64,000 nt of DNA from Thiosymbion sp942492625. Lineage in GTDB: Bacteria; Pseudomonadota; Gammaproteobacteria; Chromatiales; Chromatiaceae. Positions 53,568-62,802 of the stretch are shown piece after piece; position 1 is the stretch's first letter; each line of letters begins with the position of its first letter. A model generated the notes under the pieces. That model did not search any database, was not told the DNA's origin, and saw only the letters and a list, made by a program, of their open reading frames with translations. The stretch lies in the NCBI GenBank assembly GCA_942492625.1, contig CALOFM010000019.1:310001-374000 (forward strand). The letters run 5' to 3'. The position numbers were made by a program, and so were the translations under genes.

Positions 53568-54575
53568 GTGCAGATCATAAACCGCTTCTTTCCACCGATG
53601 GTGCTCTGGCTGCTGGTGGCTCTGGTGAGCACCGCCTTTGCTGCGGATACCGGCCGCCCGAATCCCGAGCAAGGCCCGACGCCGGTCGAGATCCAGATCT
53701 TCCTGCTTGACCTGGACGCCATCGACAGCGCCGCCCAAAGCTTCGAGGCCAATGTCTATTTCGCGGCCGCGTGGAAGGACCCGCGCCTTGCGGATCGGGC
53801 GCGGGGGCATTCCATCACCCGCCCCCTGGAACAAGTCTGGAACCCGCGGCTGCAGATCCTGAATCAACAACGGCTTTGGGCGAGCATGTCGGACGTCGTC
53901 GAAATCGATCCGGACGGCACGGTCAAGCAGCGGGCCCGGTTCTGGGGCTCCTTCTCGCAGCCGCTGGACCTGCACGAGTTTCCATTCGACAATCAATCGA
54001 TCGGCATCCAGGTGGTCGCGGCGGACTACGGACCGAATCAAGTGGCCCTGTCGCCAAGCCCCTTGAGCGGGATCGGCGCCACCTTTTCGATCGCCGACTG
54101 GAAGGTCACGGACTGGCGCATGATCACGGATATCGAGACGACGGGACAGGGGCAGACCCAGAACCCACGCATCTCGCTTTTTCTCGATGTCGAGCGACTT
54201 CGAGGCTATTACTGGATCAAGGTTATCGCGCCTCTGGTCCTGATCGTCGCCATGTCCTGGGCCGTGTTCTGGATCGACCCGAAGGACACTGGCACCAAGA
54301 TCAGCATTACCATTACCGCGATGCTGACCCTGATCGCCTACCGCTTCGCCATCGGCGCCAACCTGCCCGCCATCTCCTACCTAACCCGAATGGACATCTT
54401 CATCCTGTTCTCCACCTTCCTCATATACGCATCCCTGATTGCAGTACTCGTGACGGCGGCCTACGCACGTGAAGGAGAGCACGGGCTCGCGAAGCGGATC
54501 GACCGTAGTTCCCGCTGGGGCTTCCCGCTGTTCTTCATTGCCTCCTGGGCAATCAGCATGATGATGCCGGTCTGA
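53568..54575 (+). CDS. Pentameric ligand-gated ion channel homologue (Cys-loop superfamily, prokaryotic)
   Basis: A signal peptide (MVLWLLVALVSTAFA) is followed by a beta-rich extracellular domain (EIQIFLLDLDAIDSAAQSFE, WKDPRL) and the loop motif DLHEFPFDNQSI without flanking cysteines, as in bacterial GLIC/ELIC. Four helices come next: M1 IKVIAPLVLIVAMSWAVFWI, M2 pore KISITITAMLTLIAYR, then M3 and M4. Length 335 aa from GTG 53568, or 325 from ATG 53598; no clear ribosome site decides. It lies between the DUF4350 and MoxR genes of an otherwise standard operon. Confidence 0.88.
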   Translation: MQIINRFFPPMVLWLLVALVSTAFAADTGRPNPEQGPTPVEIQIFLLDLDAIDSAAQSFEANVYFAAAWKDPRLADRARGHSITRPLEQVWNPRLQILNQQRLWASMSDVVEIDPDGTVKQRARFWGSFSQPLDLHEFPFDNQSIGIQVVAADYGPNQVALSPSPLSGIGATFSIADWKVTDWRMITDIETTGQGQTQNPRISLFLDVERLRGYYWIKVIAPLVLIVAMSWAVFWIDPKDTGTKISITITAMLTLIAYRFAIGANLPAISYLTRMDIFILFSTFLIYASLIAVLVTAAYAREGEHGLAKRIDRSSRWGFPLFFIASWAISMMMPV

Positions 54576-54593
54576 GAATCTTCAGGAACGCCC

Positions 54594-55580
54594 GTGAGCA
54601 CAGAGAACCCAGTCTCGGAGCAACGCATTCGGCACGCCGGCGATCAACTGCAGCGCCTCGAGGAGACCATCGGCCGCTCGCTGGTCGGGCAGCGCGCCGT
54701 CATTCGGGAGGTACTGGTCGCGCTGGCCGCCGCCGGACATGTGCTCGTGGAGGGACTGCCGGGCATGGGCAAGACCCTGCTGGTACGCTGCTTGGCGCGG
54801 GCGGTGGGCGGTCACTTCTCCCGCATCCAGTTCACCCCGGACCTGATGCCGAGCGACGTCACTGGTCACGCAATGTTCGACCTGCAGGCGGAGAGCTTCC
54901 GCATCCGCCGCGGACCCATTTTCTGTAACCTGCTCCTGGGAGACGAAATCAACCGGGCACCGGCCAAGACCCAATCGGCCATGCTCGAGGCCATGCAGGA
55001 GCAGCAGGTGACCATCGAAGGCAAGGCGCTGCCCCTGGAGCGCCCCTTCCTGGTGCTGGCAACCCAGAACCCCATCGAGCAGGAGGGCACCTACCCATTG
55101 CCTCAGGCCCAGCTCGACCGCTTCCTGCTCAAGGTCTTCATCGATTATCCCCGGGCCGACGACGAGCTGGCGGTAGTACGCCAGGTGACCTCCGGGCACG
55201 TAGGTGATGAGCTCGACGTCTCACGGGTGGAGCAGGTCATGTCACCGCGGGAGGTGCTGGAGCTGCAGGCGGTTACCGCGCGGCTGGGTCTGGACGACAG
55301 CGTCCTCGACTACGCGGTGCGCATCGTCCGCGCCACTCGGGACTGGCAGGGAATCGAGACCGGGGCCGGGCCGCGTGCCAGCATCGCCCTGGTTCGCGCC
55401 GCCCGCGCCCGGGGCCTGCTGAGCGGCAACGACTTCGTCACCCCGGACGACGTCAAGTCGGTCGCTCCGGCGGTCCTTCGCCACAGGCTCAAGCTGAGCG
55501 CAGACCTGGAAATCGAGGGCTACCAGCCGGACGACGTGCTCGTGGAGCTGCTCGCCAACGTGGCGGCTCCCAGGGCATGA
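54594..55580 (+). CDS. MoxR-family AAA+ ATPase
   Basis: The 328-aa AAA_3 ATPase has Walker A GLPGMGKT, Walker B LLGDEINRAPAKTQ, sensor ATQNPIEQEGTYPLP, and a C-terminal lid. MoxR proteins act as chaperone-like ATPases with vWA partners, here the DUF58 product downstream. GTG 54594 is the start. Confidence 0.94.
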   Translation: MSTENPVSEQRIRHAGDQLQRLEETIGRSLVGQRAVIREVLVALAAAGHVLVEGLPGMGKTLLVRCLARAVGGHFSRIQFTPDLMPSDVTGHAMFDLQAESFRIRRGPIFCNLLLGDEINRAPAKTQSAMLEAMQEQQVTIEGKALPLERPFLVLATQNPIEQEGTYPLPQAQLDRFLLKVFIDYPRADDELAVVRQVTSGHVGDELDVSRVEQVMSPREVLELQAVTARLGLDDSVLDYAVRIVRATRDWQGIETGAGPRASIALVRAARARGLLSGNDFVTPDDVKSVAPAVLRHRLKLSADLEIEGYQPDDVLVELLANVAAPRA

Positions 55581-55659
55581 TGAGCAGAGAAAGCTGGTGG
55601 CCAGCGGCCAATATCAGTGAATCGCTAGCGGCTATGAGCGAACAGCTGCTTCTCCAACC

Positions 55660-56964
55660 ATGAGACCCCGCCGCCGCATGCTGCTGCTGGCCGGCCTCTG
55701 GACTTGTATCGGTCTCGCCGCCGCCTGGTGGCCGGTGGCGGCAACGGCATGGAGAGGCGCCGGTATTACCCTCGCCGCCGCCGCCCTGGCGGACTTGCTA
55801 TGGCTGCTCCGTATCCCGCTCCCGCGGATCAGACGACGGATAGGAAACACCCTGCCCTTGGGTGTTTGGAGCCAGGTCCGCCTCACCATCGAGAACACTT
55901 CCGGCCACTCCCTGGGCTTGACGATCCACGACCTGCACCCGTCGGAATTCCACGCACGCAGCCTGCCGCGGGAGTTGCGGCTGCGGGCACGCGAGAAGGT
56001 GTCCTTGGAGTACCGGATTCGCCCACCACGGCGCGGCGCATTCGAGCTCACGGGATGCGATCTGCGGCTCGCCTCGCCCCTGGGCCTATGGAGCCGGCGC
56101 CATAGGATTCCCTTGCCCGCACGGATCCGGGTGTTCCCCAACTTCGCCGAGATCAGCCACTACACGTTGCTCGCCACGGACGACCGTCTGGGCCGGCTCG
56201 GCGTACGCCTGCGCCGCCGCCGCGGCCTGGGCGCGGAGTTCCATCAGCTGCGCGAATACCGGCCGGGAGACAGCCTGCGCCAAATTGACTGGAAGGCCAC
56301 CTCGCGCGTACGCAAGCTCATCTCGCGGGAGTACCAGGATGAGCGCGACCAGCGGCTGCTGTTCCTGCTCGATTGCGGTCGGCGCATGCGCCATCTGGAC
56401 GCCGACCGCGGCCACCTGGACGAGGCCCTGAACGCCCTCCTGCTCCTGGCCTACGTGGCGGTACGTCAGGGCGATGCGGTCGGCTTGATGACCTTCGGCG
56501 GCCCCAGGCGCTGGTTCGCGCCGCGCAAGGACCCGGAGACGGTCAATCGGTTGCTGAACGCCGTCTACGACCTGCAGCCCACCTTGGAGGCGGCGGATCC
56601 GCTGGCCGCGGCCCGCGAGCTGATGCAGACTCAGACCCGGCGCGCCATGGTCTTGATACTCACCAACAGCCGGGACGAGGATCAAACCGAGCTCACCTCC
56701 GCCATCCGGTTCCTGCGCCGGCGTCATCTGGTGGTCATCGCCGACCTGCGCGAGTCCGCATTGGACCGCACCCTCTCGGCGCCCATCGCGGATCGGGACA
56801 CGGCCCTGCGCTTCCACGCGGTGCACGGGTACCTGGAGGCACGCCGTCGCCACCATGAGCGGCTGCAGCACTTGGGCGCCTATGTCCTGGATCTGCTCCC
56901 GCGCCAACTGCCCATCGCCCTCGTCAATCAGTACTTCGCGATCAAGCGGGCCGGGTCCCTCTGA
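55660..56964 (+). CDS. DUF58 protein (vWA-like MoxR partner)
   Basis: The 434-aa protein has two N-terminal helices, an immunoglobulin-like region and the DUF58 signature GAEFHQLREYRPGDSLRQID. A vWA-like stretch follows with LLFLLDCGRRM (MIDAS-like Asp-x-x-x-x) and a final helix. It pairs with MoxR. The gap before it (55581-55659) has no gene. Confidence 0.92.
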   Translation: MRPRRRMLLLAGLWTCIGLAAAWWPVAATAWRGAGITLAAAALADLLWLLRIPLPRIRRRIGNTLPLGVWSQVRLTIENTSGHSLGLTIHDLHPSEFHARSLPRELRLRAREKVSLEYRIRPPRRGAFELTGCDLRLASPLGLWSRRHRIPLPARIRVFPNFAEISHYTLLATDDRLGRLGVRLRRRRGLGAEFHQLREYRPGDSLRQIDWKATSRVRKLISREYQDERDQRLLFLLDCGRRMRHLDADRGHLDEALNALLLLAYVAVRQGDAVGLMTFGGPRRWFAPRKDPETVNRLLNAVYDLQPTLEAADPLAAARELMQTQTRRAMVLILTNSRDEDQTELTSAIRFLRRRHLVVIADLRESALDRTLSAPIADRDTALRFHAVHGYLEARRRHHERLQHLGAYVLDLLPRQLPIALVNQYFAIKRAGSL

Positions 56965-57057
56965 GCGGGACCCGCGACCAAGGGGGCACGCCGGAACCGC
57001 CTATGCTACATTCACCCTCCGCGATGACGCGCTGTCGTATGTAAAAGGGAATGCGTA

Positions 57058-57327
57058 ATGAGCCAATACGAAGAAAGAGGCGCAGAAATCCGCATGTTGG
57101 CGAAATCTCTTGTCTTAGACTCTATGCGTGCAACTCCAGCCTGTCAGCCAGACAAAGAAGGCATGAAGCTAGCACAGATATTTAGGGCATGCGGTCTTGA
57201 TTGGGGTGCATGCAAGAATGCCACCTCGTCTAATCAGCAATATTGGGTTGTTGCATTTGTCCGAGAACTTGAGACAGAAGGAAAAGTGGAACGGGTTTCA
57301 GAGTCGGGCCCCTGGCGGCTGCTTTAG
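57058..57327 (+). CDS. Orphan 89-aa protein, possible winged helix
   Basis: I do not recognise this gene. It is about half G+C, clearly lower than its neighbours, which suggests recent transfer. The C-terminus (WVVAFVRELETEGKVERV, then GPWRLL) looks like a winged-helix beta-hairpin; two Cys residues occur in a CGLDWGAC context. It stands alone between the DUF58 gene and the aminotransferase gene, with its own short upstream region. Confidence 0.6.
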   Translation: MSQYEERGAEIRMLAKSLVLDSMRATPACQPDKEGMKLAQIFRACGLDWGACKNATSSNQQYWVVAFVRELETEGKVERVSESGPWRLL

Positions 57328-57485
57328 CTTCAACATATAAAAACTGGCTCAGCGTCGACCCAATACCGCGCGCCGAGTTTAGTGGAAGAACGCAAGGTTG
57401 TGCCGGCTCGATTTCGGGCTAGCTAACCAAAACGATAGCTGACAGCTCTCCTCAAAGCTGACACCCAAAAAGGTAGATCCCATTC

Positions 57486-58580
57486 ATGAACTTCGTTGAT
57501 CTGAAGGCCCAGTACGCAAGGATCCAAGAGGATGTTCATGCCCGCATCCAATCCGTGCTGGAGCACGGGCGATATGTGATGGGACCGGAGATCACCGAGT
57601 TGGAGGAGCGTCTTGCGCAAATGGTGGGCGTCAGTCATTGCATCGGCATGTCTTCCGGCACCGACGCCCTGCTCGTGGCTATAATGGCCTTGGACATCGG
57701 CCGCGGCGACGAGGTGATCACCACGCCCTTCACCTTCATCGCCACCGGCGAGATGATCGCACTGACCGGTGCCAAGCCGGTGTTCGTTGACATAGATCCC
57801 CGGACCTTCAACATCGACCCGGCGGCGGTCGAATCCGCCATCACGCCCACGACCCGCGCCATCGTGCCCGTCAGCCTATACGGCCAGTGCGCGGACATGG
57901 ACGCCATCAATGCCATGGCGGAGCGGCAGGGCATTGCAGTAATCGAGGACGGCGCCCAGAGCCTGGGGGCGGCTTACAAGGGGCGCCAGTCCTGCGGCCT
58001 CTCGACCATCGGCTGCACCAGCTTCTTCCCTTCCAAGCCCCTTGGCGCCTACGGGGACGGGGGCGCTTGCTTCACCGACGATGCGGACCTCGCAGCGGCC
58101 ATGCGCCAGATACGCGATCACGGACAGGACCGGCGCTACCATCACCCCAGGCTCGGACTCAACGGCCGCCTGGACAGCATGCAGGCGGCGGTGCTGCTGG
58201 CCAAGCTCGCCATCTTTCCCGATGAAGTGGCGGCACGGGGCCGCATCGGAGCACGCTACAGTGAGCTGATGGCCGACGCCGAGTGCATCACGCCTTATCT
58301 GGAGCCTCACAACACGAGTGTCTATGCTCAATACACCCTGCGCGTGGACGACCGGGACGGCTTCATTCGCAAGCTCGCCGAGCAGGACGTCCCCACCGCG
58401 GTGCACTATCCGGTGCCGCTGAACCTTCAACCTGTCTTTGCCGACATAGGCCCCCCGCGCGGCGCATTGCCGGCGGCGGAAGAGGCCGCCAGCCAGGTCG
58501 TCAGCCTGCCAATGCACCCCTACCTAACCGAGGCGGAGCAAGTGCATGTGGCCGAGGCCGTGAAAAACGTTCTTTGGTGA
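57486..58580 (+). CDS. DegT/DnrJ/EryC1-family sugar aminotransferase
   Basis: The 364-aa PLP enzyme has SSGTDALLVAIMAL, EDGAQSLGAAYKG, and the PLP lysine in FFPSKPLGAYGDGGA. It is most like WbpE/VioA-type enzymes that put an amino group on a UDP-keto-sugar for lipopolysaccharide. No other O-antigen gene is in the window. The TGA overlaps a possible GTG start of lptM, so translation may be linked. Confidence 0.88.
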   Translation: MNFVDLKAQYARIQEDVHARIQSVLEHGRYVMGPEITELEERLAQMVGVSHCIGMSSGTDALLVAIMALDIGRGDEVITTPFTFIATGEMIALTGAKPVFVDIDPRTFNIDPAAVESAITPTTRAIVPVSLYGQCADMDAINAMAERQGIAVIEDGAQSLGAAYKGRQSCGLSTIGCTSFFPSKPLGAYGDGGACFTDDADLAAAMRQIRDHGQDRRYHHPRLGLNGRLDSMQAAVLLAKLAIFPDEVAARGRIGARYSELMADAECITPYLEPHNTSVYAQYTLRVDDRDGFIRKLAEQDVPTAVHYPVPLNLQPVFADIGPPRGALPAAEEAASQVVSLPMHPYLTEAEQVHVAEAVKNVLW

Positions 58581-58585
58581 CGATC

Positions 58586-58858
58586 ATGATCTGCTGGGCA
58601 CGCTATCTCTTCATCGGTGTCGTCGCGGTGCTGGGAATCGGACAGATGGTAGCCGCCTGCGGCCAGAAGGGAGACCTGTACCTCCCCGCTCCGGAACAGG
58701 AGGCCAGGGAGCAGAACGCGGCGGGCAAGAAAGCCGAAGAAAGCCAGCAAGCGCAATCCGGGGAAGCGCCGGAGGACGCGGAGAAAACCTCCGACCTACC
58801 GCAAGTACCGGCCCCTGAGGAACCGATCCCCCAGGAACCGACCAAAGCACAGCAGTAA
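58586..58858 (+). CDS. lptM: LptM-type lipoprotein (YifL-like)
   Basis: The 90-aa protein begins with a signal peptide (LFIGVVAVLGIGQMVA) and lipobox AACGQKGDLYLP, the LptM signature; an acidic, Pro/Glu/Gln-rich tail follows. LptM promotes disulfide maturation of the LptD translocon. The gene sits directly before lysA, as is usual. ATG 58586 is chosen over GTG 58577. The tail is longer than in E. coli. Confidence 0.85.
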   Translation: MICWARYLFIGVVAVLGIGQMVAACGQKGDLYLPAPEQEAREQNAAGKKAEESQQAQSGEAPEDAEKTSDLPQVPAPEEPIPQEPTKAQQ

Positions 58859-58862
58859 CCCG

Positions 58863-60110
58863 ATGGACCACTTCCAATACCAGGGCTCCGAGCTGTATGC
58901 CGAGGGCCTGCCCGTGACCGACATCGCCGCACGGTTCGGCACGCCTTGCTACGTTTACTCACGGGCCACCCTAGAGCGCCACTGGCACGCCTTCAGCGAC
59001 GCATTCCACGGCCATCCGCACCTGATCTGCTTCGCCGTCAAGGCCAACTCCAACCTGGCGGTGTTGAACATACTGGCGCGCCTGGGCTCGGGCTTCGACA
59101 TCGTCTCGGTGGGCGAGCTGGAGCGGGTGCTTGCGGCTGGCGGCGAGCCATCGAAGGTCGTCTTCTCCGGAGTCGGCAAGCGTGAGGACGAGATCCGCCG
59201 AGCGCTTCAGATCGGCATCCGCTGCTTCAACGCGGAGTCCGAGCCGGAGCTGGCACAGATCGACCGGATCGCCGGGGAGATGGGCACCCTGGCCCCCGTC
59301 TCCCTGCGGGTCAATCCGGACGTGGATGCGGGAACCCACCCCTACATCGCCACGGGGCTCAAGGAGAACAAGTTCGGCATCGACATCCATTCCGCGGACG
59401 ACGTCTACCAGCGGGCCTCAGAGCTGCCGAACCTGCAGGTGACCGGAATCGACTGCCACATCGGCTCACAGCTCACCGAGCTCGCCCCCTTTGTCGACGC
59501 CCTGGAGCGGGTGCTGGCGCTGGCGGACCGGCTCGAGCGCTTCGGCATCCCAATCGCACACCTGGACCTGGGCGGGGGGCTCGGCATCCGCTACACGGAC
59601 GAGCAGCCTCCCGAGCCCGACGAGTACGCCCGGGTTCTCGACCGCCATCTGGAGGGCCGCCACTACGAGATCATCCTGGAGCCCGGCCGGGCCATCGCCG
59701 GCAACGCGGGGATCCTGCTGACCCGGGTGGAGTACCTAAAGCCCACGGAGCATCGCGACTTCGCCATCGTCGATGCGGCCATGAACGACCTGCTGCGCCC
59801 GGCCCTCTACCAGGCGCAGCAGCAGGTGGTGCCCGCGCTGCGCAAGCCTACCGGTCAGCGGGCCCACTACGACCTGGTGGGTCCGGTGTGCGAGACGGGG
59901 GATTTTCTCGCCAAGGACCGCGACTTGACCCTGGAGCCGGGAGACCTTCTGGCGGTGCGCTCCAGCGGCGCGTACGGCTTCACCATGAGCTCCAACTACA
60001 ACAGCCGCCCCCGCGCCGCAGAGGTCATGGTGGACGGGACCGAGGCCCACCTGGTTCGCCGCCGTGAGTCACTGGAAGACCTCTACCGGGGAGAATCTCT
60101 CCTGCCATGA
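58863..60110 (+). CDS. lysA: Diaminopimelate decarboxylase
   Basis: The 415-aa fold-type III PLP enzyme has CFAVKANSNLAVL (PLP Lys), HIGSQLTELAPF, GGGLGIRY, EPGRAIAGNAG and PVCETGDFL (catalytic Cys). It makes L-lysine from meso-diaminopimelate, the last step of lysine synthesis. That same lysine would be the substrate of the KamA cluster 25 kb away. It overlaps the methyltransferase gene by ATGA. Confidence 0.96.
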   Translation: MDHFQYQGSELYAEGLPVTDIAARFGTPCYVYSRATLERHWHAFSDAFHGHPHLICFAVKANSNLAVLNILARLGSGFDIVSVGELERVLAAGGEPSKVVFSGVGKREDEIRRALQIGIRCFNAESEPELAQIDRIAGEMGTLAPVSLRVNPDVDAGTHPYIATGLKENKFGIDIHSADDVYQRASELPNLQVTGIDCHIGSQLTELAPFVDALERVLALADRLERFGIPIAHLDLGGGLGIRYTDEQPPEPDEYARVLDRHLEGRHYEIILEPGRAIAGNAGILLTRVEYLKPTEHRDFAIVDAAMNDLLRPALYQAQQQVVPALRKPTGQRAHYDLVGPVCETGDFLAKDRDLTLEPGDLLAVRSSGAYGFTMSSNYNSRPRAAEVMVDGTEAHLVRRRESLEDLYRGESLLP

Positions 60111-60775
60111 AACGCCGACCCGAGCCAGAATTAATGGGCGAGGCCGATCAGGCACTCGCCTATGCCGAAGCCGATTTCTCCGAGCCCAATGCGCTCTTTA
60201 TCAAGCTCCTTGGCGAACAGGATCCCGGGGAGCTGGAAGGGGCCCGAGCCCTCGACCTGGGCTGCGGACCGGCGGACATCGTCATACGATTTCTCAAGGC
60301 CTATCCGAAGTCCGAATGCGACGCCCTGGACGGATCAAACGCCATGTTGGCGCATGCGCGCCTTGCCCTGGCCGAGCTGCCGGGAGTGGCCAAGCGCTGC
60401 CGGCTCGTACAGGACGTCCTGCCCTCGGAAAAGCTGCCGAAGGCGGCCTTTGATCTGGTGCTGTCGAACAGCCTGCTGCACCACCTTCACGATCCCCAAG
60501 TCCTGTGGCGAACCGTCCGCGAGGTGGCCAAGCCGGGCGCCATCGTGCTCGTGATGGACCTGATGCGCCCCGCATCCGCCATGTGGGCGGCGTCTCTCGT
60601 GGCCACCTACGCCGCCGACGCGCCGGAGGTGCTGCGCACGGATTTCCGCAACTCCCTGTACGCCGCATTCGAGCCGCGGGAGGTGGTGGCGCAACTCAAG
60701 GAGGCGGGGCTCGAAGGGCTTGAGGTGGGAGTAGTCAGCGACCGGCACCTGGCGGTGTTCGGGCGACTTGCCTGA
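60107..60775 (+). CDS. Class I SAM-dependent methyltransferase
   Basis: The 222-aa Rossmann methyltransferase has motif I ALDLGCGPADIVIRF, SNSLLHHLHDP and LVMDLMRPAS. It is translationally coupled to lysA. dapF is the usual neighbour of lysA; here this gene occupies that place. Substrate unknown; small-molecule methylation seems likelier than rRNA. Confidence 0.85.
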   Translation: MKRRPEPELMGEADQALAYAEADFSEPNALFIKLLGEQDPGELEGARALDLGCGPADIVIRFLKAYPKSECDALDGSNAMLAHARLALAELPGVAKRCRLVQDVLPSEKLPKAAFDLVLSNSLLHHLHDPQVLWRTVREVAKPGAIVLVMDLMRPASAMWAASLVATYAADAPEVLRTDFRNSLYAAFEPREVVAQLKEAGLEGLEVGVVSDRHLAVFGRLA

Positions 60776-61397
60776 GCGCAGGTCCCGCCTGTACCGGGCA
60801 GAATCACTTCAATGCGCGCCTCTAGTGATCCATTGGCGAATATGCAACTCCATCAGCGCGACTCAACGAAGATCTTTGCGTGCGGCAGTTCTTTGGACTG
60901 GACGGGCGTGCAGTAGCGGAATTTTGATACCAGGCGAAATCAAGCGTCGAATCGGCGACTCTCAGAACAACCGGATTCCCCCTGAGGCTCACTTTATCGT
61001 CATCCCAGCGTTTGAGCTTTCCTTTCTGAAGGTTTTAGTTCATTGAGTGCGTCTGTCAAAAGACTAACATCTTGTTTTACAGAATCTATGTTTGCTGTGC
61101 TTTACAGAATCTGCGTTCGTTGTGATAGACAGAAACGCGGCCCCCTTCGGCGCACCAACGAGTGTTTCTACGCGTTGCGGATGGACGACAGGTCGTAGAG
61201 CGGTCTGCACCGAGCATAGCGCATCCGCTACCATATCGGTTGTTTGGGCTGTTTTCCGGATTTTCGATCACCGTTCATGGCCGACACCTGACGTAAGGAC
61301 CCGACCCAGACCAGCGACGTTCTCGGGCCTCAAAGGCGCGACCGCCAACGGTGGAGAAATAGGGCAGATTCGGTGCAGTTTAATCTGAGAAACGGCG
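60776..61397. other. Intergenic region, probably decayed mobile DNA
   Basis: About 620 bp without a supportable gene. G+C is lower and all frames are short. It contains the two-copy tandem repeat at 61077-61125 and leads into a phage capsid remnant. Confidence 0.5.
61077..61125. repeat. Two-copy 25-bp tandem repeat
   Basis: Two adjacent copies (TTTACAGAATCTATGTTTGC... and TTTACAGAATCTGCGTTCGT...) share about 20 of 24 bases with a 25-bp period. A weak third trace (GACAGAAAC) follows. Such repeats are common as transposase- or replication-protein-binding sites, but no such protein is encoded beside them. Confidence 0.5.
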
Positions 61398-61589
61398 ATG
61401 AAATATAGTGAGCGACAACAAGTGTCAGGCGCATCGAGAAGGTCGAGCTTGCCAAATGACAAGACTGGTGCTCCGAGCACGGCTACAAGGTCGAGGACTT
61501 GCTCGGCGCCTGACGACATCGTGAACGACAGCACACATCGAACGCGGGTGGCGTTGGAAAATACACGACCGCGCTTTTTATTGAGAAGA

Positions 61590-62290
61590 GGATGTATCGA
61601 TGACGTCCCAGAGCTGACCTATTCCTTTGATGTGAAGGAGTTGCCGCGCGTGCATCTCACCGGGATGGGTGAGCCAGTTCACGTAGCTTCTGTGGCCTGC
61701 CTCCTGGTGGTCAGCCGCGAGGTCATCATTAACGACGACGCAGGCGTTATCGCCGCTGGCGTGCGCGCATTCGCCAGCCAAGCCGCATCGCGCGAGGCGG
61801 AAATGGGCTTCGGGCTCTTCTCCACGAATCCGAATATGTCCGACGGCAGCGCCTGGCCGTCTGCTGGTGCCGGTAGTCTCCTGACAAGGACGGATCTCGA
61901 CTCGGACGGCTTGGCAACCGCTTTGGCGGCTCTGCGAGACCAACAGACCGAGAGCGGCACCAAGAGCGATGCCGATGCCGCGACCCTGGGGTCAACGGTG
62001 CCGACGAAGTGGCCGCGCTGTCGCTCATGGACACCCTGCAGCACGCAGATCCGGCGCCCCAGATCATCGCCTCCGCACACGTACCGGCGACGAGTTGGTT
62101 TGTAATGGCCGATCCAACTGAGTTCCCCGTTATCGCTCGTGCCACGCTGGCGGGCAGCCGGGATTCAGTATGGGCCGAGAACCAGCGCAAGACGCCGAAC
62201 ACCATGGACGGGATGGGTATCAGGCTGAACCATGCCGTTGGCTACAGCCCAGTTTCTCGTGTAGGTATCGTCCGGATGGACAAGCCGTAA
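61590..62290 (+). pseudogene. Phage major capsid protein remnant
   Basis: Two frames together resemble the C-terminal major capsid part of Mu-like/prohead protease-capsid proteins. The first has REVIINDDAGVIAAGVRAFA, LFSTNPNMSDGSAWPSA and LATALAALRDQQTESG; the second continues MADPTEFPVIARATLAG and GMGIRLNHAVGYSPVSRVG. The frame changes near 61990 in a G-run. The N-terminal half is missing or scrambled, and no other phage gene is near. An open frame extends up to 61398, but that part looks unlike capsid. Confidence 0.65.
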
Positions 62291-62577
62291 ACGGGGCATG
62301 AATGCGGAAACTCGGCAGATTGCCCCGTAAGCCGGGTTTGCGATACCAGGCCCGCCCCACCTGGCCGCGAAACGGGGCAACCGATCATCCTTGAGCCGGT
62401 AGCTCTTGCGCGCGACACCTCTCCGGCTACCGCATGGAGTGCGTCAAGTCCCAGTGTACTCGTTCAGAAAATTTTTTCATGGAACCGGGATGTCACCGAT
62501 AAACCCCGAGGCTGTTCTGGCGCAACCTCGCCAAGTCACTGCTCATGGTTGAGCACATCGACTGATTTCCGGGTGGC

Positions 62578-62636
62578 CCCGCCGGTATACGGGGCAAGTC
62601 CCTCGCTTTGCCCGTCGATATGGCGGGTATTTTTTT
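62578..62636 (+). terminator. Long bulged hairpin with T-run
   Basis: Outer stem CCCGCC/GGCGGG and inner stem CGGGGCAA/TTTGCCCG with loop around 62600; a TATTTTTTT tract follows. It has the form of an intrinsic terminator on the plus strand, but no gene ends near it. Confidence 0.55.
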
Positions 62637-62767
62637 GGTGAGATCGGCGAAAAGGTCACTGATAGATTGGGCGAAAGAGATCAGGGTCCTGGCCGGTTAC
62701 ACCGCATCGTTAAAGCACTTTCTCGATACTCAGCGGTAACGCTAGGAGCGCGAGAAGAATTCGGCGT

Positions 62768-62802
62768 TTTTCCACAAAATCTGTGGATAACTGTGTGGAA
62801 AA
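62768..62802. promoter_or_regulatory. Cluster of three DnaA-box-like 9-mers
   Basis: TTTTCCACA (62768-62776), TGTGGATAA (62782-62790, a perfect DnaA box on the minus strand) and TGTGGAAAA (62794-62802) fall in 35 bp, with an AT-rich stretch about 80 bp further on. The arrangement resembles a bacterial replication origin, yet no dnaA, dnaN, gidA or rpmH gene is nearby. Confidence 0.4.

Noticed and set aside
61086..61534. Several 60-100-codon frames near the repeat and capsid remnant
   Set aside because: Short, overlapping on both strands and without family resemblance; consistent with decayed DNA.
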